NCBI RefSeq assembly: GCF_900764565.1
Contig: NZ_CAAFOM010000218.1
Span: 1-7,064 of the forward strand
Direction of reading: 5' to 3'
Source of the DNA: an uncultured Catenibacterium sp.
GTDB taxonomy: Bacteria > Bacillota_I > Bacilli_A > Erysipelotrichales > Coprobacillaceae
Length of the DNA stretch: 7,064 nt
Under the pieces are notes generated by a model. It did no database searches, was not told where the DNA came from, and worked only from the letters and a program-made list of their open reading frames with translations. A program made the position numbers and the translations under genes. Position 1 is the stretch's first letter. Each line of letters starts with the position of its first letter. This document shows positions 6,702 to 7,064 of this stretch, in pieces.

Positions 6702-6731
6702 AAAAAACAGTAAAAACTAAGTCTCACTGTT
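6702..6731 (-). terminator. Hairpin with T run in the LOG gene leader
   Basis: The minus strand has AACAGT (6731-6726) and ACTGTT (6711-6706) with a loop that can pair further by G-U and A-U pairs, followed by TTTT. It lies 43 bp beyond the YeiH-like stop and could end that transcript. It also lies downstream of the candidate LOG promoter, so it might act as an attenuator. Confidence 0.5.
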
Positions 6732-6742
6732 AATCTATTTCT

Positions 6743-6771
6743 ATATTAAGAAATATAGTATGTAAAGTCAA
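6743..6771 (-). promoter_or_regulatory. Candidate sigma-A promoter for the LOG gene
   Basis: TTGACT (-35, 5/6 match, 6771-6766) and TAATAT (-10, 4/6 match, 6748-6743) are separated by 17 bp on the minus strand. Transcription would start near 6736, before the leader hairpin and about 49 nt upstream of the ATG. Confidence 0.5.
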
Positions 6772-6774
6772 TAA

Positions 6775-7064
6775 TTACCAGATTCCCATCACATGCTGCA
6801 TGAGTAATGAAACAAGAGTAATACCACACCAGCAAGATGCACCTACTAATAGTGGTTTACCACCTGTCTTAATTAAGTAAATCACATTACTATTTAATCC
6901 AATCGCAGCCATAGCCATGATAATAAGGAATTTAGATAATTCTTTAATAGGTAAGAAAACATTACTGCTGACACCCATATGAAGGCTGACTGTAGTAATA
7001 ATGGCAGTTAGTACAAAATATAGAATAAACATAGGGAATGCTTTCTTTAAGCTGAAGTTTGAAG
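6775..7064 (-). CDS. YeiH-type putative sulfate exporter family membrane protein, C-terminal part (5' end outside window)
   Basis: Only the last part of this gene is in the window; the frame is open to base 7064 and reads SNFSLKKAFPMFILYF at its start. The ATG at 7032 is internal and not a real start. Three hydrophobic segments are visible: the FILYFVLTAIITTVSL stretch, a segment covering KFLIIMAMAAIGLNSNV, and a last one with LLVGASCWCGITLVSLLMQ, ending in GIW. The spacing, the GLNSN motif and the GGKPLLVG turn match the C-terminus of the YeiH/UPF0324 family (Cons_hypoth698). The family is annotated as putative sulfate exporters; the substrate is not well established. The TAA at 6777-6775 is followed by a hairpin with a T run. 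The protein is expected in the cytoplasmic membrane. Confidence 0.85.
   Translation of the reverse strand, partial: SNFSLKKAFPMFILYFVLTAIITTVSLHMGVSSNVFLPIKELSKFLIIMAMAAIGLNSNVIYLIKTGGKPLLVGASCWCGITLVSLLMQHVMGIW

Noticed and set aside
6775..7032. A complete 85-residue membrane protein starting at 7032
   Set aside because: The frame stays open to the window edge and the upstream residues continue the YeiH-like sequence, so the ATG is internal and this is a partial gene.
1..7064. CRISPR array, tRNA/rRNA genes, insertion sequence or attachment sites
   Set aside because: No regularly spaced repeats, no cloverleaf-like or rRNA sequence, and no transposase or terminal repeats were found on reading both strands.

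Overview
This is a 7 kb AT-rich window in which every supported gene lies on the minus strand, so transcription runs from high to low coordinates. The low GC, strong GGAGG-type ribosome binding sites, compact intergenic regions and protein families suggest a Firmicutes (Bacillota) bacterium. A gut-associated Erysipelotrichia or clostridial relative is my best guess. This rests on protein and promoter style only.

Layout in the direction of transcription: (1) 7064-6775, the C-terminal part of a YeiH-type (putative sulfate exporter family) membrane protein whose start lies outside the window. (2) 6687-6151, a LOG-family nucleotide phosphoribohydrolase. (3) 6093-3193, a 966-residue fusion of coiled coil, archaeo-eukaryotic-type primase, SF2 helicase and PLD-like domain, of the kind described in TOTE conflict systems. 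(4) 3131-2436, a transglutaminase-like (papain-fold) protein. (5) 2431-1427, a macro domain fused to a helix-turn-helix-like C-terminal region. (6) 1311-34, an ADP-ribosylglycohydrolase fused to an SseB-like domain.

Gene boundaries are marked by readable signals. Hairpins followed by short T runs lie after the YeiH-like gene, at the LOG stop, across the helicase stop and after the macro-domain gene. Candidate promoters precede the LOG gene, the helicase (weak), the transglutaminase-like gene (perfect extended -10) and the ADP-ribosylglycohydrolase gene (good -35/-10 with a dyad just upstream). The transglutaminase-like and macro genes are 4 bp apart and form one operon.

Functionally, the left half (34-3131) holds two enzymes expected to remove or process ADP-ribose (macro domain and ADP-ribosylglycohydrolase) next to a papain-fold protein. 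Directly upstream is the DNA-dependent primase-helicase fusion, a likely defence or genome-conflict effector. Whether these form one functional system is inference: the terminator at 3179-3209 and a new promoter separate the helicase from the ADP-ribose genes. The PLD-like module of the helicase seems to lack the catalytic His and Lys. Two database-style starts were moved on ribosome-binding-site evidence: the ADP-ribosylglycohydrolase starts at ATG 1311 and the transglutaminase-like gene at ATG 3131. No RNA genes, CRISPR arrays or insertion sequences were seen, and no gap exceeds 300 bases.
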